Source: an uncultured Oscillospiraceae bacterium
Lineage (GTDB): Bacteria; Bacillota; Clostridia; Oscillospirales; Oscillospiraceae
DNA: 32,984 bases
Direction: 5' to 3'
Assembly: GCA_944387775.1 (NCBI GenBank)
Contig: CALXGE010000014.1
Location: 1-32,984 of the forward strand
Made by a program: the position numbers and the translations under genes. Below the pieces are notes generated by a model. The model was given only the letters and a program-made list of their open reading frames with translations, did not search any database and had not been told where the DNA came from. The stretch's first letter is position 1; every line of letters starts with the position of its first letter. Positions 1-7,295 of the stretch are shown piece after piece.

Positions 1-158
1 GCCTCCAGCCGCCGGCGCCCCTGGGCCAGCCCGTCGTTGATGTCGGTCTCCACGGTGGTGTAGGCGGAGGCGGTGCCAAGGATTTGCTCCCCCTCTACAT
101 CCACTGCCGTCAGCTTGGTGTAGGTACTGCCGAAATCGATGAGCAGGACCGGCTTCAT
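1..158 (-). CDS. glmL: Glutamate mutase accessory protein GlmL/MutL (N-terminal fragment)
   Basis: Only the first 52 codons lie in the window; the gene continues past position 1. The product starts [20 protein letters not shown], the phosphate-1 loop of the ASKHA ATPase fold typical of MutL/GlmL, a protein encoded with B12-dependent glutamate mutase and thought to act in its reactivation. The start ATG overlaps the glmS stop codon (ATGA), so the two are translationally coupled. The catalytic subunit glmE and methylaspartate ammonia-lyase would be expected further along this operon, outside the window. Family assignment rests on the N-terminal motif and the neighbour. Confidence 0.85.
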   Translation of the reverse strand, partial: MKPVLLIDFGSTYTKLTAVDVEGEQILGTASAYTTVETDINDGLAQGRRRLE

Positions 159-589
159 GCCTCCTCACCGTCCATATGCAGGATCTCCCGCAGGGCATCG
201 ATGGTCACCTGGGGATCTGTTCCCGGAGGGAAGGCCCGGTCAAAGCCCATAGCCTTGAACCGCTTCTCCACGTCCTCGAATTTCTGCTTGCCGATGACGA
301 TGTTGCCGCCCACCAGCAGGGGAATACCCTTGAGGCCCGCCTCATCGCACTTCTCCCGCATGCCCCGGCAGTCCAGCTCCCCCTGTCCGTAGAGAGAGGA
401 GACCACGATGGCATCCGCGTCGGACTCGATAGCAGCGGCGATGTACTCCTCCTGGGAGACCATGACACCCAGGTTTACCACATCGAAACCCGCCTCCGTA
501 AAAGCGTGGTAGAGGATCTTATTGCCCACTGCATGGACGTCAGCGCCAATGACGCCGATGACCAGCACTTTCTTCCTTTTTTGCTCCAT
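155..589 (-). CDS. glmS: Glutamate mutase sigma (S) subunit, cobalamin-binding
   Basis: The product (144 aa) is the small B12-binding subunit of glutamate mutase (methylaspartate mutase), which with GlmE converts L-glutamate to (2S,3S)-3-methylaspartate, the first step of the methylaspartate fermentation route. The base-off cobalamin motif D-x-H-x-x-G is at residues 17-22 (DVHAVG), with H19 as the lower cobalt ligand. The SSLYGQGE and [10 protein letters not shown] segments that line the nucleotide-tail cleft are present, and the length fits the family (about 137 aa). The ATG at 589 was chosen over an in-frame TTG at 601 because a GAGGTG ribosome site lies four bases upstream of it. It has its own promoter (644-672) and overlaps glmL by four bases. 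Confidence 0.95.
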   Translation of the reverse strand: MEQKRKKVLVIGVIGADVHAVGNKILYHAFTEAGFDVVNLGVMVSQEEYIAAAIESDADAIVVSSLYGQGELDCRGMREKCDEAGLKGIPLLVGGNIVIGKQKFEDVEKRFKAMGFDRAFPPGTDPQVTIDALREILHMDGEEA

Positions 590-643
590 ATCACACCTCA
601 ATCAAGCTAAGGCAAAAAGCCCTGCCGATAAAACTATATCTAT

Positions 644-672
644 ATACTATATTCAGCTATATCTTTTGTCAA
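644..672 (-). promoter_or_regulatory. Sigma-A promoter of glmS-glmL
   Basis: Reading the minus strand, a perfect -35 TTGACA (667-672) is followed by a 17-base spacer and a -10 TAGTAT (644-649). The spacer and -10 region are very AT-rich and contain two direct copies of AGATATAG (657-664 and 634-641) 23 bp apart, which could be regulator half-sites. This gives the mutase genes a promoter separate from the upstream lyase operon. Confidence 0.75.
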
Positions 673-714
673 GGCAAAAAGAAGGATTTCCGCCACATTT
701 TTCTAATTTTGCAA

Positions 715-751
715 GAAAAATTGCGCCCCCTTGCGTCAGCAAAGGGGCGCA
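715..751 (-). terminator. Rho-independent terminator after gntR
   Basis: On the minus strand a hairpin (722-751) with arms TGCGCCCC and GGGGCGCA (one extra G in the second arm) is followed by an ATTTTT tract. It lies directly after the gntR stop codon and separates the citDEF-hydratase-gntR transcript from the glmS promoter. Confidence 0.8.
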
Positions 752-754
752 TAT

Positions 755-1738
755 TCAGCCGGTTTTCTTTTCACGCAGCCTGTTTAATTTTTCCTGCAAA
801 TAGAGGAGGGAGCCCTCGTCCATCTCGTAGGCGCAGCGGATCACTTTTCCGGTAACAGCAAAGGATCTGAGTTGGCTTAGCTGATCCTCTTTGGCATATT
901 TTTCCACATCCTCCGGTACCAGAATCGCCGTCTTTCCCCGGAGATATCCTGCCCAGTCCTCCACCTCAGACAACAGCTGCGGCCGGTCCACCGTCACATT
1001 TTCCGTATAGGCGGCACAGGCCTCATACAGCAGCTCCCCGAAGCGCTGGCTGCAGGAAAGGATGCCCAAAGATTCACCTGCCCGGATTTTTACAATGCCG
1101 GCCATGCTGGCCGGTGAAAGGCGCAGGGCGATTCTTGCAATTTTTTTGTCCTTCGGCAGGATGCTCTGAATGTAGTCGGCGTGTTCCACGGTGGTGACCA
1201 CCAGGTCCATCTCCTCCCCCAGGTTGTAGGGGTAGGCCTCCACGTGGCTGAGAAGGTAGGAGTAGAGCTCCACGCCCTCCAGGCCCCGCAGCTGATCAGA
1301 GAGCTGGGAGAGGGTCTCCGGGTTGCACTCCACCACCGCCACCTTCAGATCCGCCAGACGCTCCGTCCGCTCCCGCAGCTTCAGGCTCAGGAAGATGTTC
1401 ACCTCCGCTGGGGTAAAGCCCAGGTCCTCCATCTGATCCAGCAGGGCATCAATAGCGGCCATAGCCTGCTCCTTCCGTCCCGCAGTCTCCGGGGAGCGGT
1501 AGCACACAAAGGTACCTCTACCCTGGACTTTCTCCACCAGGCCCAGCAGCTCCAGTTCGTCATAGGCCCGCTTCACCGTACCCCGGGCCAGGCCCAGGCT
1601 GTCTGCCATGGCCAGCACCGTGGGCAGCTGCTCCCCGGTGGGAAGCTTTCCGGTTTTGATGGCTGAGCGGATTTCGTCCACCAGCTGCTGATAAATCGGG
1701 ATCCCGGAGGTCGGATCCACATGAAACAGTTCTGTCAC
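755..1738 (-). CDS. GntR-family transcriptional regulator, probable controller of the methylaspartate genes
   Basis: 327 aa. Residues about 10-78 form a GntR winged helix (IYQQLVDEIRSAI, then GEQLPTVLAMADSLGLARGT and the wing KVQGRGTF). The remaining roughly 240 residues do not match the FCD or UTRA effector domains I know. They contain two alpha/beta-looking blocks (VAVVECNPETLSQL and MDLVVTTVEHADYI), so a small-molecule-binding role is inferred only. The GTG at 1738 was chosen because GGAGG lies eight bases upstream; the open frame runs further back to 1909, but that part overlaps the hydratase gene and has no domain character. It is the last gene of the citDEF-hydratase operon, 37 bases after it, which suggests pathway-specific regulation. 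The palindrome at 5785-5800 is a candidate target. Confidence 0.88.
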   Translation of the reverse strand: MTELFHVDPTSGIPIYQQLVDEIRSAIKTGKLPTGEQLPTVLAMADSLGLARGTVKRAYDELELLGLVEKVQGRGTFVCYRSPETAGRKEQAMAAIDALLDQMEDLGFTPAEVNIFLSLKLRERTERLADLKVAVVECNPETLSQLSDQLRGLEGVELYSYLLSHVEAYPYNLGEEMDLVVTTVEHADYIQSILPKDKKIARIALRLSPASMAGIVKIRAGESLGILSCSQRFGELLYEACAAYTENVTVDRPQLLSEVEDWAGYLRGKTAILVPEDVEKYAKEDQLSQLRSFAVTGKVIRCAYEMDEGSLLYLQEKLNRLREKKTG

Positions 1739-1775
1739 GGCTTTCGCCTCCTCTCCACCGCTTCCTGTCGGGCTG

Positions 1776-2336
1776 TCACTCTCCAAGGCTCTCCAGGTAC
1801 GCCGCCCGGCCCGTCTCGTAGAGATTGTTGCCCTCGCTGTCGATGATGACCACCACCGGGAAGTTCTCCACCTCCAGGCGACGGATAGCCTCGGCTCCCA
1901 GGTCCTCATAGGCGATAATCTCCGCCTTCTTCACGCACTGGCTCAGAAGGGCGCCGCAGCCGCCGATGGCCCCGAAGTACACCGCGCCGTGCTCCTTCAT
2001 GGCGGCCACCACCTCGGGTCCCCGCTTGCCCTTGCCGATCATCCCTGTCTCCCCCAGGGCGATGAGGGTGGGGCTGTAGGCGTCCATGCGGTAGGAGGTA
2101 GTGGGGCCGGCAGAGCCGATGGCCTCGCCGGGCCGGGCCGGGGTGGGCCCCACGTAGTAGATGGTGGCGTCCTTGATCTCCAGGAGCAGCTCCTTCCCCT
2201 GGGCCACCAGCTCGCACAGCCGCTTGTGGGCGGCATCCCGTGCGGTATAGATCACCCCGGAGACGAGGCAGCTGTCCCCCGCCTTCAGGCTCCGGGCCTG
2301 CTCCCTGGTCAGGGGCGTATGAATGGTAATGGCCAT
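1776..2336 (-). CDS. Fumarase/mesaconase-type hydratase, beta (C-terminal) subunit
   Basis: 186 aa, matching the separate C-terminal subunit of two-component class I Fe-S hydro-lyases (fumarate hydratase, L-tartrate dehydratase, mesaconase). Typical segments are the substrate-binding GPTPARPGEAIGSAGPTTS (about residues 64-82), then YRMD, MIGKG and the AIGGCGALLSQCVK block. The partner alpha subunit is one base upstream. Sequence alone cannot separate fumarase from mesaconase. The neighbouring citramalate-type lyase and glutamate mutase favour mesaconase, which hydrates mesaconate to (S)-citramalate; this is inference from context. It is followed by gntR. Confidence 0.9.
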   Translation of the reverse strand: MAITIHTPLTREQARSLKAGDSCLVSGVIYTARDAAHKRLCELVAQGKELLLEIKDATIYYVGPTPARPGEAIGSAGPTTSYRMDAYSPTLIALGETGMIGKGKRGPEVVAAMKEHGAVYFGAIGGCGALLSQCVKKAEIIAYEDLGAEAIRRLEVENFPVVVIIDSEGNNLYETGRAAYLESLGE

Positions 2337-2337
2337 C

Positions 2338-3177
2338 TTACAGCACCTCCGTCTGATGTCTGGTCACGTGGCAGTTGATGTTCACCGCCACCGGAAGCCC
2401 CGCAATGTGGGTGGGGCAGGTCTCAATATTCACCGCCAGGGCGGTAGTTTTCCCGCCGAAGCCCTGGGGCCCGATGCCCAGGGCGTTGATCCGCTCCAGC
2501 AGCTCCGCCTCCAGGTCCTGATAGAAGGGATGGGGATGGCGCTGATCCAAGGGCCGCATCAGAGCCTTCTTGGCAAGGTAGGCAGCCTTGTCAAAGGTGC
2601 CGCCGATACCCACACCCACCACGATGGGGGGACATGGATTGGGCCCCGCCTCCTCCACCACCTTCACCACGAAGTCCTTGACTCCCTCCACACCGTCGGA
2701 GGGCCGGAGCATCTTGATCTGGCTCATATTCTCGCTGCCGAAGCCCTTGGGGGCCACGGTGATCTCCACCTGATCCCCGGGCACCAGGTCATAGTAGATC
2801 ATGGCGGGGGTGTTGTCCCCGGTATTCACCCGGTTCAGGGGATCTCCCACCACGGACTTGCGAAGGTACCCCTGGCTGTAGCCCTGGCGAACCCCCTCGT
2901 GGATGGCCTCCGCCACGTCGCCGTTGATGTGGACCTCCTGGCCCACCTTCAGGAACACACAGGCCATGCCGGTGTCCTGGCAGATGGGGCGGTCGTTTCC
3001 GTCGGCGATCTCATAGTTCTCTACAATGCGCTCCAGGATCTCCCGGGCCTGGGGCCAGGGCTCCCCGGCGTGACTGGCGGTGATCCGCTCCCGGACGTCC
3101 CGGGGCAGGTGGCAGTTGGCCTGGATACACAGCCGGCGGACAGTATCGGTAATTTGCTGCGCCGCAATCTCTCTCAT
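2338..3177 (-). CDS. Fumarase/mesaconase-type hydratase, alpha (Fe-S) subunit
   Basis: 279 aa, the N-terminal catalytic subunit of two-subunit class I hydro-lyases. The oxygen-sensitive [4Fe-4S] cluster is expected to be held by C66 (in RPICQDTG), C182 (in GPNPCPPI) and C269 (in [10 protein letters not shown]); the spacing is close to that of class I fumarases. The GFGSENMSQ and GIGGTFDKA loops are also family hallmarks. Start ATG 3177 has AGGAGG ten bases upstream. It sits 24 bases after citF and one base before the beta subunit. Likely substrate, inferred from context, is mesaconate/(S)-citramalate; fumarate/malate is the alternative. Confidence 0.9.
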   Translation of the reverse strand: MREIAAQQITDTVRRLCIQANCHLPRDVRERITASHAGEPWPQAREILERIVENYEIADGNDRPICQDTGMACVFLKVGQEVHINGDVAEAIHEGVRQGYSQGYLRKSVVGDPLNRVNTGDNTPAMIYYDLVPGDQVEITVAPKGFGSENMSQIKMLRPSDGVEGVKDFVVKVVEEAGPNPCPPIVVGVGIGGTFDKAAYLAKKALMRPLDQRHPHPFYQDLEAELLERINALGIGPQGFGGKTTALAVNIETCPTHIAGLPVAVNINCHVTRHQTEVL

Positions 3178-3201
3178 GGTTGTTCTCCTCCTGTCTGTTC
3201 C

Positions 3202-4617
3202 TTATTCTTCATCGGGTACGCTGTAGATCACATCCTGCAGCGCACCCTCCCGACTGATGACATTGGCCACCACCCGGTCCCCGTGGGGCATCTGCCGGGG
3301 TTTTCCGGTAATGCGCTCCGCCTTCTCCTTGAGGGCGTGGATGTCCAGCACCGGTAGCCCCGCCGCCGTGAGGCGCTCCTTCAGCTCCCGGTTCTTCTCA
3401 TTGACGGCGATGCCCCCCTGGGTCACCAGCACGTCGATATCCTTGCCGGGGGTGGAGACGCAGGTCACATGGTCGGTGACGATGGGCAGTCTTGCCCGAA
3501 ACATGGGGGCGATGATCATAGAGAGCTTGGCCCCCGCCGCAGTGTCGCTGTGGCCGCCGGAGCCGCCCATGATACAGCCGCCGGAGTCGGTGTGGACGTT
3601 GACATTGAAGTCGGTGTCGATCTCCGTGGCACCCAAGATCACCACATCCAGGCTGTCCACCACCGCGCTGCGGTGGCTGGGGCTGGCATAGTGCATGGCG
3701 GAGATCTCCTGGTGCCGGGGATCAGTGCGGATGGACTCCACCGCCTTGAGGTCAAAGCACTGGACATCCAGCAGGGAGCGGAAGCACCCGGCCTGGAGCA
3801 TATCCACCATATAGCCGGTGATACCGCCCAGGCCAAAGCTGCCCTGGATCTGCTCGCGGAGCATGATGTCCTTGAGGAACTTGGCCGCCGCCAGTGAGGC
3901 GCCGCCCGCCCCGGTCTGGAAGGAGAAGCCCTCCTTGAGAAGGCCGGAGTATTCAATGACCTTGGCGGCGTGCTGGGCCATCACCAGGCCCACCGGGTCC
4001 CGGGTAATCTGGGTGGTGCCGGAGACGATACCTTTAGGGTTGCCGATCTCCTCCACGCAGACCACGTAGTCCACATAGCTCTCAGGGATGGACCAGTCCA
4101 GGAGGGGATAGTCCACCAGGTTATCGGTGATGACCACTACCTTTTTGGCGTACATAGCGTCGGGGTAGGCGTAGCCCAGGCTTCCGCAGGCGGACTTGCC
4201 GTACTTGCCGGAGCAATTGCCCATGGGGTCCGCCGCCGGGGCGGCGATAAAGGCCACGTCAATGGGGGTCCGACCCTGGGCGATGTCGCTGGGCCGCCCG
4301 CCGTGGGTGCGGAATTCCACCGGTCTCTCCAGGATCCCACGGGAGATCTCCCGGCCTAGAGCGGCGGACATGTAGTCCGTCTGGATGCCGGTGACCACGT
4401 GGTTCTGGATGTGGTCCAACAGGGGCAGATGGATGTCAAAGAGGGAGCTGGCGTTGACGGTGAGGTCCCTTATGCCCAGCTGGGCCACCGCCTCCATCAC
4501 CAGATTGAGCACATAGTCCCCGTTGCGCAGGTGGTGGTGGAAGGATACGGTCATGCCGTCCTTCAGCCCGGCGAGAGCCACCGCCTCCCGGATGGAGCCC
4601 ACTACTTTCCCTTTCAT
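3202..4617 (-). CDS. citF: Citrate/citramalate lyase alpha subunit (acyl-CoA transferase)
   Basis: 471 aa, CitF family. This subunit exchanges the acetyl group on the acyl carrier protein for the incoming citrate or citramalate. Seen are the family blocks VSFHHHLRNGDYV (residues about 25-37), FQTGAGGASLAAAKFL, FGLGGITGYMVDML and the HTDSGGCIMGGSGGHSDTAAGAK stretch. An in-frame GTG lies three bases upstream, but the ATG at 4617 is preferred: AGGGAGG sits seven bases before it, and its TGATG overlap with the citE stop mirrors the citD-citE junction. The adjacent mutase and hydratase suggest citramalate lyase, (S)-citramalate to acetate plus pyruvate. No citC, citX or citG, needed to build or acetylate the cofactor, is in the window. 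Confidence 0.93.
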   Translation of the reverse strand: MKGKVVGSIREAVALAGLKDGMTVSFHHHLRNGDYVLNLVMEAVAQLGIRDLTVNASSLFDIHLPLLDHIQNHVVTGIQTDYMSAALGREISRGILERPVEFRTHGGRPSDIAQGRTPIDVAFIAAPAADPMGNCSGKYGKSACGSLGYAYPDAMYAKKVVVITDNLVDYPLLDWSIPESYVDYVVCVEEIGNPKGIVSGTTQITRDPVGLVMAQHAAKVIEYSGLLKEGFSFQTGAGGASLAAAKFLKDIMLREQIQGSFGLGGITGYMVDMLQAGCFRSLLDVQCFDLKAVESIRTDPRHQEISAMHYASPSHRSAVVDSLDVVILGATEIDTDFNVNVHTDSGGCIMGGSGGHSDTAAGAKLSMIIAPMFRARLPIVTDHVTCVSTPGKDIDVLVTQGGIAVNEKNRELKERLTAAGLPVLDIHALKEKAERITGKPRQMPHGDRVVANVISREGALQDVIYSVPDEE

Positions 4618-5495
4618 CACGCATCCTCCCTTCCAAGGCCCATCTCCTGGGCCATGGCAATGGTCTGCCGGGCCCGCTCCACAATGGGCGCATCAATCAT
4701 TTTACCCCGGAGGGCCACTGCCCCCTTGCCCTGCTCCTTGGCAAGGCGGATGGTCTCCATCACCTCATAGGCGTAGTCGATCTCCGCCTGGGAGGGGCTG
4801 AACACCCGGTTGATGGTCTCCACATGGCGGGGGGAGATGGATGCCTTTCCTGTAAAGCCCAGGGCCTTGGCCAGGGCGGCGTCCGTCTCGATGCCCTCGT
4901 CGTCGTTGACGTCGGTAAAGGGGGTGTCGTACACGTCCACCCCGGCGGCCCGGGCTGCCGTCACCAGACGGGTCCGGGCGTACTCGATCTCCCGGCCCTC
5001 CTTGGTGCGCTTGCACCGCAGGTCCGCCGTCAGGTCCTCGGCTCCCAGGAACAGCGCCGCCACCCGGGGGCTGGCGGAGGCGATGGCAAAGGCGTTCTCC
5101 ACGCCCAGAGCCGTCTCAATGAGAGCTACCAGGCCCACAGCTCCAGCGGCAAGGCCCAGCCGCTTCTCCGTCTCTGTGATGTAGGTATCCGCCTCCTGAA
5201 TATCCGCCGCAGAGCTGGTCTTGGGCAGCAGGATCAGGTCCGGCCGGCAGGGCAGGACCTCATCCAGATCCTCCTTCCAGTAGGGGGTGTCGATACCGTT
5301 GATCCGCACCACCCGTTCACAGCCACGGAAGTCCATATAGGTCATAGTGTTGCGCACCAGGATGCGGGCCGCGTCCTTTTCCGCCGGGGACACCGCGTCC
5401 TCCAGATCGAAGATCACGGCATCCGCCCCCAGGCAGCTGCCGTTGATAAGCATATTGGGCGTGTTGCCCGGTAAAAACAACAGGGAACGCCGCAT
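4617..5495 (-). CDS. citE: Citrate/citramalate lyase beta subunit
   Basis: 292 aa, CitE/HpcH aldolase-like TIM barrel that cleaves the acyl-carrier-bound citryl or citramalyl group. Motifs include the N-terminal RRSLLFLPGNTPNML, FDLEDAV (residues about 29-35, carrying metal and substrate ligands), the RVVRING arginine block, LLPKT, ALIETALGVEN and LGAEDLTADL. Length is normal for CitE (about 290-300 aa). The start codon overlaps the citD stop as TGATG, and the stop codon overlaps the citF start the same way, so all three subunits are translationally coupled. Citrate and citramalate lyases are not distinguishable by these motifs. Confidence 0.94.
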   Translation of the reverse strand: MRRSLLFLPGNTPNMLINGSCLGADAVIFDLEDAVSPAEKDAARILVRNTMTYMDFRGCERVVRINGIDTPYWKEDLDEVLPCRPDLILLPKTSSAADIQEADTYITETEKRLGLAAGAVGLVALIETALGVENAFAIASASPRVAALFLGAEDLTADLRCKRTKEGREIEYARTRLVTAARAAGVDVYDTPFTDVNDDEGIETDAALAKALGFTGKASISPRHVETINRVFSPSQAEIDYAYEVMETIRLAKEQGKGAVALRGKMIDAPIVERARQTIAMAQEMGLGREDA

Positions 5496-5767
5496 CAGTT
5501 ATTCCCCCTTCCCCGCCGGACCGCCGTCTCTACTCTGGCCCGGATCACACAGTCCAGGGCCCCCCGGTCCCGTACCGATACATTGGCGTTCTCCACGCCC
5601 AGCTCCGCCAGCACCGCCCGGACCGTCTCCCGGATGGCCTCGCCGAACTGCTGCCGGACCACCGATTCCAGGTGCAGCTGGATCCCTTCCCGGCCGGGCT
5701 CGATCTCCACATACACGTCGCTGGATTCCATGGTGCCCGCACAGGCTCTTTGCACGATCTCTGCCAT
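5495..5767 (-). CDS. citD: Citrate/citramalate lyase gamma subunit (acyl carrier protein)
   Basis: 90 aa, the acyl carrier of the lyase. S15 in AGTMESSD corresponds to the serine (Ser14 in Klebsiella CitD) that carries 2'-(5''-triphosphoribosyl)-3'-dephospho-CoA. The [15 protein letters not shown] and [15 protein letters not shown] blocks are also conserved. Start ATG 5767 has a GGGAGGAG ribosome site. It is the first gene of the minus-strand operon, behind the promoter at 5809-5837 and the palindrome at 5785-5800. Confidence 0.94.
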   Translation of the reverse strand: MAEIVQRACAGTMESSDVYVEIEPGREGIQLHLESVVRQQFGEAIRETVRAVLAELGVENANVSVRDRGALDCVIRARVETAVRRGRGNN

Positions 5768-5784
5768 ATGTTCGCTCCTCCCTT

Positions 5785-5800
5785 ATTGAACTAGTTCAAT
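5785..5800. promoter_or_regulatory. Perfect 16-bp palindrome, candidate operator of the citD operon
   Basis: ATTGAACTAGTTCAAT is exactly self-complementary. It begins about nine bases downstream of the citD -10 box and ends 18 bases before the citD start codon, so a bound protein would block transcription at or just after initiation. The GntR regulator encoded at the end of this operon is the obvious candidate, by inference. Confidence 0.65.
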
Positions 5801-5808
5801 TTGCCATT

Positions 5809-5837
5809 ATTATATAATACAATTTTTTGCTTTGCAA
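5809..5837 (-). promoter_or_regulatory. Sigma-A promoter of the citDEF-hydratase-gntR operon
   Basis: On the minus strand, TTGCAA (5832-5837), a 17-base spacer and a consensus TATAAT (5809-5814). It lies 42 bases upstream of citD with the palindromic operator in between. Confidence 0.8.
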
Positions 5838-5856
5838 TCAATTTTTCCCTTTCATC

Positions 5857-5885
5857 TTTTCAAATTTCTCTGCTTCCGCTATAAT
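5857..5885 (+). promoter_or_regulatory. Sigma-A promoter of the P-loop gene at 5992
   Basis: TTTTCA (5857-5862; or TTTCAA one base later), a 17- (or 16-) base spacer and a consensus TATAAT (5880-5885). It is divergent from and close to the citD promoter, so the two units could be co-regulated. The transcript would have about 100 bases of leader. Confidence 0.6.
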
Positions 5886-5991
5886 AGCGGCAAAGGGGTA
5901 CCGCCGGGGTGGCCAAAAGAGCTGCCGGACTGTCCGGCGATCCCGCCGGGACGAATACGTTCCGGAACGACACGGAAAAGGAGGCGCTCCC

Positions 5992-6936
5992 ATGCAGGAT
6001 CTGCAGAAAAGCCATATTATCAGCACCTACTTTGCCCCCCGGGGTCACGCCCGTATGTACGCCCTGGGCATGCAGCTGGTGCAGCTCTACCTCTCCCCCT
6101 TTGACAAGCTCATCGGCATCATCGGCGAGGCCGGCTCCGGCAAGAGCGCCCTCATCCGGGGCATGTTTCCCGGCCTGGAGCTGACCAACGACGACAACGG
6201 CGTATACGTCCGGCCTCTGCCTCTTCTGGAGCAGGACCGGGGCTTCAGTCTTTTTGCCCCTCACACCTACCATGTGGACATCCGCTTTGAGACCGGCTTC
6301 ACCCAGATGAGCGTACTGGCCGACGCCATCACCGAAGCCCTCCACAGCGGCAAACGGGTGATTGTGGAGCACTTCGACCTTATCTACCCCATGCTGGAGA
6401 TCAAGGCAGACCTCCTCATCGGCGTCGGGGAGGAGGTGGTCATCACACGGCCCACCATCTTCGGCCCGGAGCCCAAGGATATCTACGACATCGTCTACCG
6501 CTCCCTGCCCTACCGGCTCATGGCCCACACCGCCGAAGATCTGTGCGAATTCTGCCTGCCCCGGGAGGAGGTGGAGCGCTGCGGCCACGACGACGTGAAG
6601 CACGGCTTTGTTCTCTCCTTCCCGGACTACGCCCCGGATGTGGACCTCAAGGAGCTGGAGGAGAAGGTCTACGACCTGATCCGGCAGGACCTGCCCGTCA
6701 CCTATCTGGACGAAAACCACGTCTCCATCGGTGGGGCGATCCATCCCTGCACCGGTCCCCGGATCCATGTGCCCAGCACCGGCCAGATCAAGGACTTCCA
6801 CCTTCTCTACCACTTCATGCACGATATCTTCAACAAGCGCTATCTGTTGGTGGGCTGCGTGGGCAAGGACAACCTGGACAAGCTGCGGAGATTGGAGGAA
6901 CAGGCCAAATTCCTCCGCCCCATCGTCCCCGATTGA
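5992..6936 (+). CDS. P-loop protein with C-terminal AlaRS second-additional-domain-like segment
   Basis: 314 aa, no signal peptide or membrane segment. A Walker A motif, GEAGSGKS, is at residues 45-52 after a short hydrophobic strand (KLIGIIG). The C-terminal part holds HPCTGPRIHVPSTGQIKDF, which resembles the C-G-G-T-H-V...TGEI signature of the AlaRS/ThrRS editing-type second additional domain (tRNA_SAD), with two extra residues between Cys and His. Its biochemical role is unknown to me; an ATP- or GTP-dependent enzyme acting on a small ligand is possible. ATG 5992 is preferred because AGGAGG lies seven bases upstream; the longer open frame to 5827 has no support. Divergent orientation from citDEF suggests a link to that pathway, by inference. 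Confidence 0.8.
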   Translation: MQDLQKSHIISTYFAPRGHARMYALGMQLVQLYLSPFDKLIGIIGEAGSGKSALIRGMFPGLELTNDDNGVYVRPLPLLEQDRGFSLFAPHTYHVDIRFETGFTQMSVLADAITEALHSGKRVIVEHFDLIYPMLEIKADLLIGVGEEVVITRPTIFGPEPKDIYDIVYRSLPYRLMAHTAEDLCEFCLPREEVERCGHDDVKHGFVLSFPDYAPDVDLKELEEKVYDLIRQDLPVTYLDENHVSIGGAIHPCTGPRIHVPSTGQIKDFHLLYHFMHDIFNKRYLLVGCVGKDNLDKLRRLEEQAKFLRPIVPD

Positions 6937-6970
6937 TTCCACCGTCTTCTCCGGGTCTGAAAGAGAAAAC

Positions 6971-7077
6971 GGCAGGCACGCCTGCCGGCAAGGTGTGTGG
7001 AGGAATGTCCCTTGCCGCCGCGGTCTGTCCCACTGAAAATCAAACTGTTTCCGGCGGTCAAAGCCGGTGGTTTCACC
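6971..7077 (+). other. Hairpin-rich stretch downstream of the P-loop gene
   Basis: The 359 bases between the genes at 5992 and 7296 hold three stem-loops before the terminator: GGCAGGC/GCCTGCC (6971-6986), GGCAAGG/CCTTGCC (6987-7016) and CCGGC/GCCGG (7051-7067). On the minus strand the first hairpin is followed by GTTTTCTCTTT and would read as a terminator. The stretch lies upstream of the response-regulator promoter, so it is most simply a structured 3' untranslated region. I could not match it to a known riboswitch. Confidence 0.4.
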
Positions 7078-7086
7078 CCTTCTGAA

Positions 7087-7128
7087 GCGAGGCTAACTGC
7101 CCTTTTCCGGGCATTGGCCTCGCTTTTT
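7087..7128 (+). terminator. Rho-independent terminator after the P-loop gene
   Basis: A two-tier hairpin pairs GCGAGGC with GCCTCGC on the outside and TGCCC with GGGCA inside around a TTTTCC loop, followed by TTTTT. It separates the gene at 5992 from the two-component operon. Confidence 0.85.
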
Positions 7129-7212
7129 ATGCGGTTTCTGCCTGTGGTTTTCCTCCGCCGGACGGAGGGCCGAAACACCGGTGCCTTTTGTCGCTTCAGA
7201 CGGAAAAATGTT

Positions 7213-7241
7213 TTGCGGCATAGGAAAAAATTTGGTACAAT
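7213..7241 (+). promoter_or_regulatory. Sigma-A promoter of the response regulator-kinase-lipoprotein operon
   Basis: TTGCGG (7213-7218), a 17-base spacer and TACAAT (7236-7241). It sits 55 bases upstream of the chosen start codon and downstream of the terminator, which marks the start of a new transcription unit. Confidence 0.7.
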
Positions 7242-7295
7242 ACTGCATATCGGAATGAGATCGCCCTTTTGGCGAGGAAAGGACAGGTGCCCGCC

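Noticed and set aside
1739-1909. N-terminal extension of the GntR regulator by about 57 codons
   Set aside because: The extension overlaps the hydratase beta gene, is Arg/Trp-rich and lacks a ribosome site, whereas GTG 1738 has GGAGG eight bases upstream.
2323-3357. A 344-codon plus-strand frame opposite the hydratase alpha gene
   Set aside because: It is His/Gly/Val-rich antisense sequence without motifs. The minus-strand gene has cysteine ligands and ribosome site in place.
1776-5767. Citrate fermentation operon
   Set aside because: No citrate transporter, citC, citX, citG or oxaloacetate decarboxylase genes are present, and the hydratase and glutamate mutase neighbours fit citramalate better.
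7005-7085. A 26-codon leader peptide before the response regulator
   Set aside because: The regulator has its own promoter downstream of the terminator, and the peptide has no run of regulatory codons. It is kept only as a question within the finding on 6937-7128.
6960-7130. Cobalamin or c-di-GMP riboswitch
   Set aside because: Fragments such as GGGGTGAAACC on the minus strand recall riboswitch boxes, but the ordered set of conserved elements is missing on both strands.
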